This document shows positions 13,792 to 14,447 of a stretch of DNA of 14,447 nucleotides, one piece after another (within the stretch, counting starts at the first letter, position 1; each line of letters begins with the position of its first letter). The translations under genes were made by a program, and so were the position numbers. The DNA comes from an uncultured Bacillaceae bacterium (GTDB lineage: Bacteria > Bacillota > Bacilli > Bacillales > Amphibacillaceae). Below the pieces are notes generated by a model. It was given only the letters and a program-made list of their open reading frames with translations. It ran no database searches and was not told where the DNA came from. The stretch covers positions 1 to 14,447 of the forward strand of contig CALAMD010000114.1 in the NCBI GenBank assembly GCA_937925695.1, in the 5' to 3' direction.

Positions 13792-14358
13792 ATGGCACAA
13801 GAAATTGAGATTGAATTTAAAAATTTATTAACAAAAGATGAATTTGAGCTTCTCTTAAATCAACTTCCCTTCCCTACAGGAAGTGTTACACAAACGAATT
13901 ATTATTTTGAAACAAAAGATTTTTTGTTACGACAAAAACAGGCAGCGTTACGTATCAGACATAAAAACAATTCCTACACCTTAACTTTAAAACAACCACA
14001 TCCTGAAGGTCTACTCGAAACCCATGATCAATTAACAAAGGAAGAAGCAGAGTGTTGGATTAAAGGAAACATTATTCCCCAAACTGAAACATCAATCCAA
14101 TTAAAGGATCTAGGTATTCCCCAGGAAGAACTTCGTTGTTTCGGACATTTACTAACAAAAAGAACTGAGATGCGGTATAATAACACGATTGTCGTCTTAG
14201 ACAAAAGCATTTATAATAATCAAGTAGATTACGAATTAGAAGTTGAAGCGAATGATTATCAGGCTGGATTAGAAGTGTTTAATAATCTGTTGACAACATA
14301 TCAAATTGATCAAAAACCGACACCTAATAAAATTGAACGATTTTTTGCAACACTTTAA
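13792..14358 (+). CDS. yjbK: CYTH-domain protein YjbK
   Basis: A 188-residue CYTH-domain protein, the YjbK group. CYTH enzymes form a beta-barrel tunnel that binds triphosphate groups with metal ions. Known members cleave inorganic triphosphate or thiamine triphosphate, or cyclise ATP; the substrate here is not determinable. The signature ExExK is seen at the N-terminus (IEIEFK, with E6, E8 and K10), followed by basic tunnel residues in AALRIRHKN (51-59), TLKQ (65-68), KRTEMRY (123-129) and VVLDKS (134-139). The acidic pair is in DYELEVE (146-152) and the C-terminal family motif is KPTPNKIERFF. The start at 13792 has GGAGGT seven bases upstream. Longer in-frame starts have no site and add unconserved residues. 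Divergent from yjbM, 173 bases apart. Confidence 0.92.
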   Translation: MAQEIEIEFKNLLTKDEFELLLNQLPFPTGSVTQTNYYFETKDFLLRQKQAALRIRHKNNSYTLTLKQPHPEGLLETHDQLTKEEAECWIKGNIIPQTETSIQLKDLGIPQEELRCFGHLLTKRTEMRYNNTIVVLDKSIYNNQVDYELEVEANDYQAGLEVFNNLLTTYQIDQKPTPNKIERFFATL

Positions 14359-14408
14359 GGTGAAAAAATGTATTGGTCGTTGAATAAACCTTGAAACAGT
14401 CAGATCAT

Positions 14409-14437
14409 TTGCCGAGATAAGGTTACGTTGATACAAT
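14409..14437 (+). promoter_or_regulatory. Possible promoter for the next gene to the right
   Basis: TTGCCG (14409-14414), 17 bases, then TACAAT (14432-14437), ten bases before the window end. It lies after yjbK with no gene following inside the window, so its target cannot be seen. Confidence 0.35.
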
Positions 14438-14447
14438 AGTATACAAT

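Noticed and set aside
14361..14394. Eight-codon peptide MYWSLNKP after yjbK with an AAGGTG site
   Set aside because: Too short to support, no sign of conservation or of a following regulated gene inside the window.
1..14447. Mobile elements, CRISPR arrays, tRNA or rRNA genes
   Set aside because: No transposase or integrase, no regularly spaced repeats, and no tRNA-like or rRNA-like sequence noticed on reading.

Overview
The window is an AT-rich stretch of a chromosome from an endospore-forming Bacillaceae. I infer a relative of the Oceanobacillus/Gracilibacillus/Amphibacillus type from protein resemblance and gene content; the sequence does not prove the genus. The evidence for spore formation is an Sda-like checkpoint protein, a CotZ/CotY-type cysteine-rich coat protein and a CotO-type coat protein. 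Many of the genes correspond to the yjb/yjc region of Bacillus subtilis (yjcG, yjcF, cotZ, cotO, prpE, yjbO, nadK, yjbM, yjbK), here interrupted by a DUF421 gene, mgtE and a rodA-like gene.

Layout. Positions 1-219 hold no recognisable gene. An sda-like gene (minus) lies divergent from a two-gene operon for a heterodimeric ABC exporter (661-4210, plus). The intergenic region between them carries two matches to the CcpA (cre) consensus, one over each promoter region. Next come yjcG-yjcF (plus, ATGA overlap), preceded by a tandem DnaA-box-like pair, and then a DUF421/YetF membrane protein. The spore-coat block follows: a small uncharacterised charged protein with a sigma-K-like promoter (minus), cotZ (plus) and cotO (minus), separated by strong hairpin terminators. 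mgtE (minus) is divergent from a rodA-like SEDS gene (plus). prpE follows the SEDS gene across a hairpin terminator that is built into the 3' end of that gene. prpE converges with a minus-strand operon, yjbM (small alarmone synthetase) - nadK - yjbO (RluD-type pseudouridine synthase). yjbK (CYTH) is divergent from that operon and closes the window.

How the parts fit. The right half groups enzymes of phosphorylated nucleotides and polyphosphates: (p)ppGpp synthesis, NADP formation, Ap4A-type hydrolysis and CYTH triphosphate chemistry. The middle is mother-cell spore-coat assembly. The left is a sporulation brake beside an exporter, possibly under carbon-catabolite control. No mobile element, CRISPR array, tRNA or rRNA was seen.

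The most useful departures from a routine annotation are these. The 60-residue Sda homologue has its promoter overlapped by a cre-like site. The yjbO gene appears to begin at a CTG codon, so starting at the first ATG removes its 70-residue N-terminal domain. A DnaA-box pair lies in the yjcG leader. A terminator hairpin sits directly in front of prpE. I found no clearly new multi-gene system; most of the window is conserved Bacillaceae housekeeping and sporulation content.
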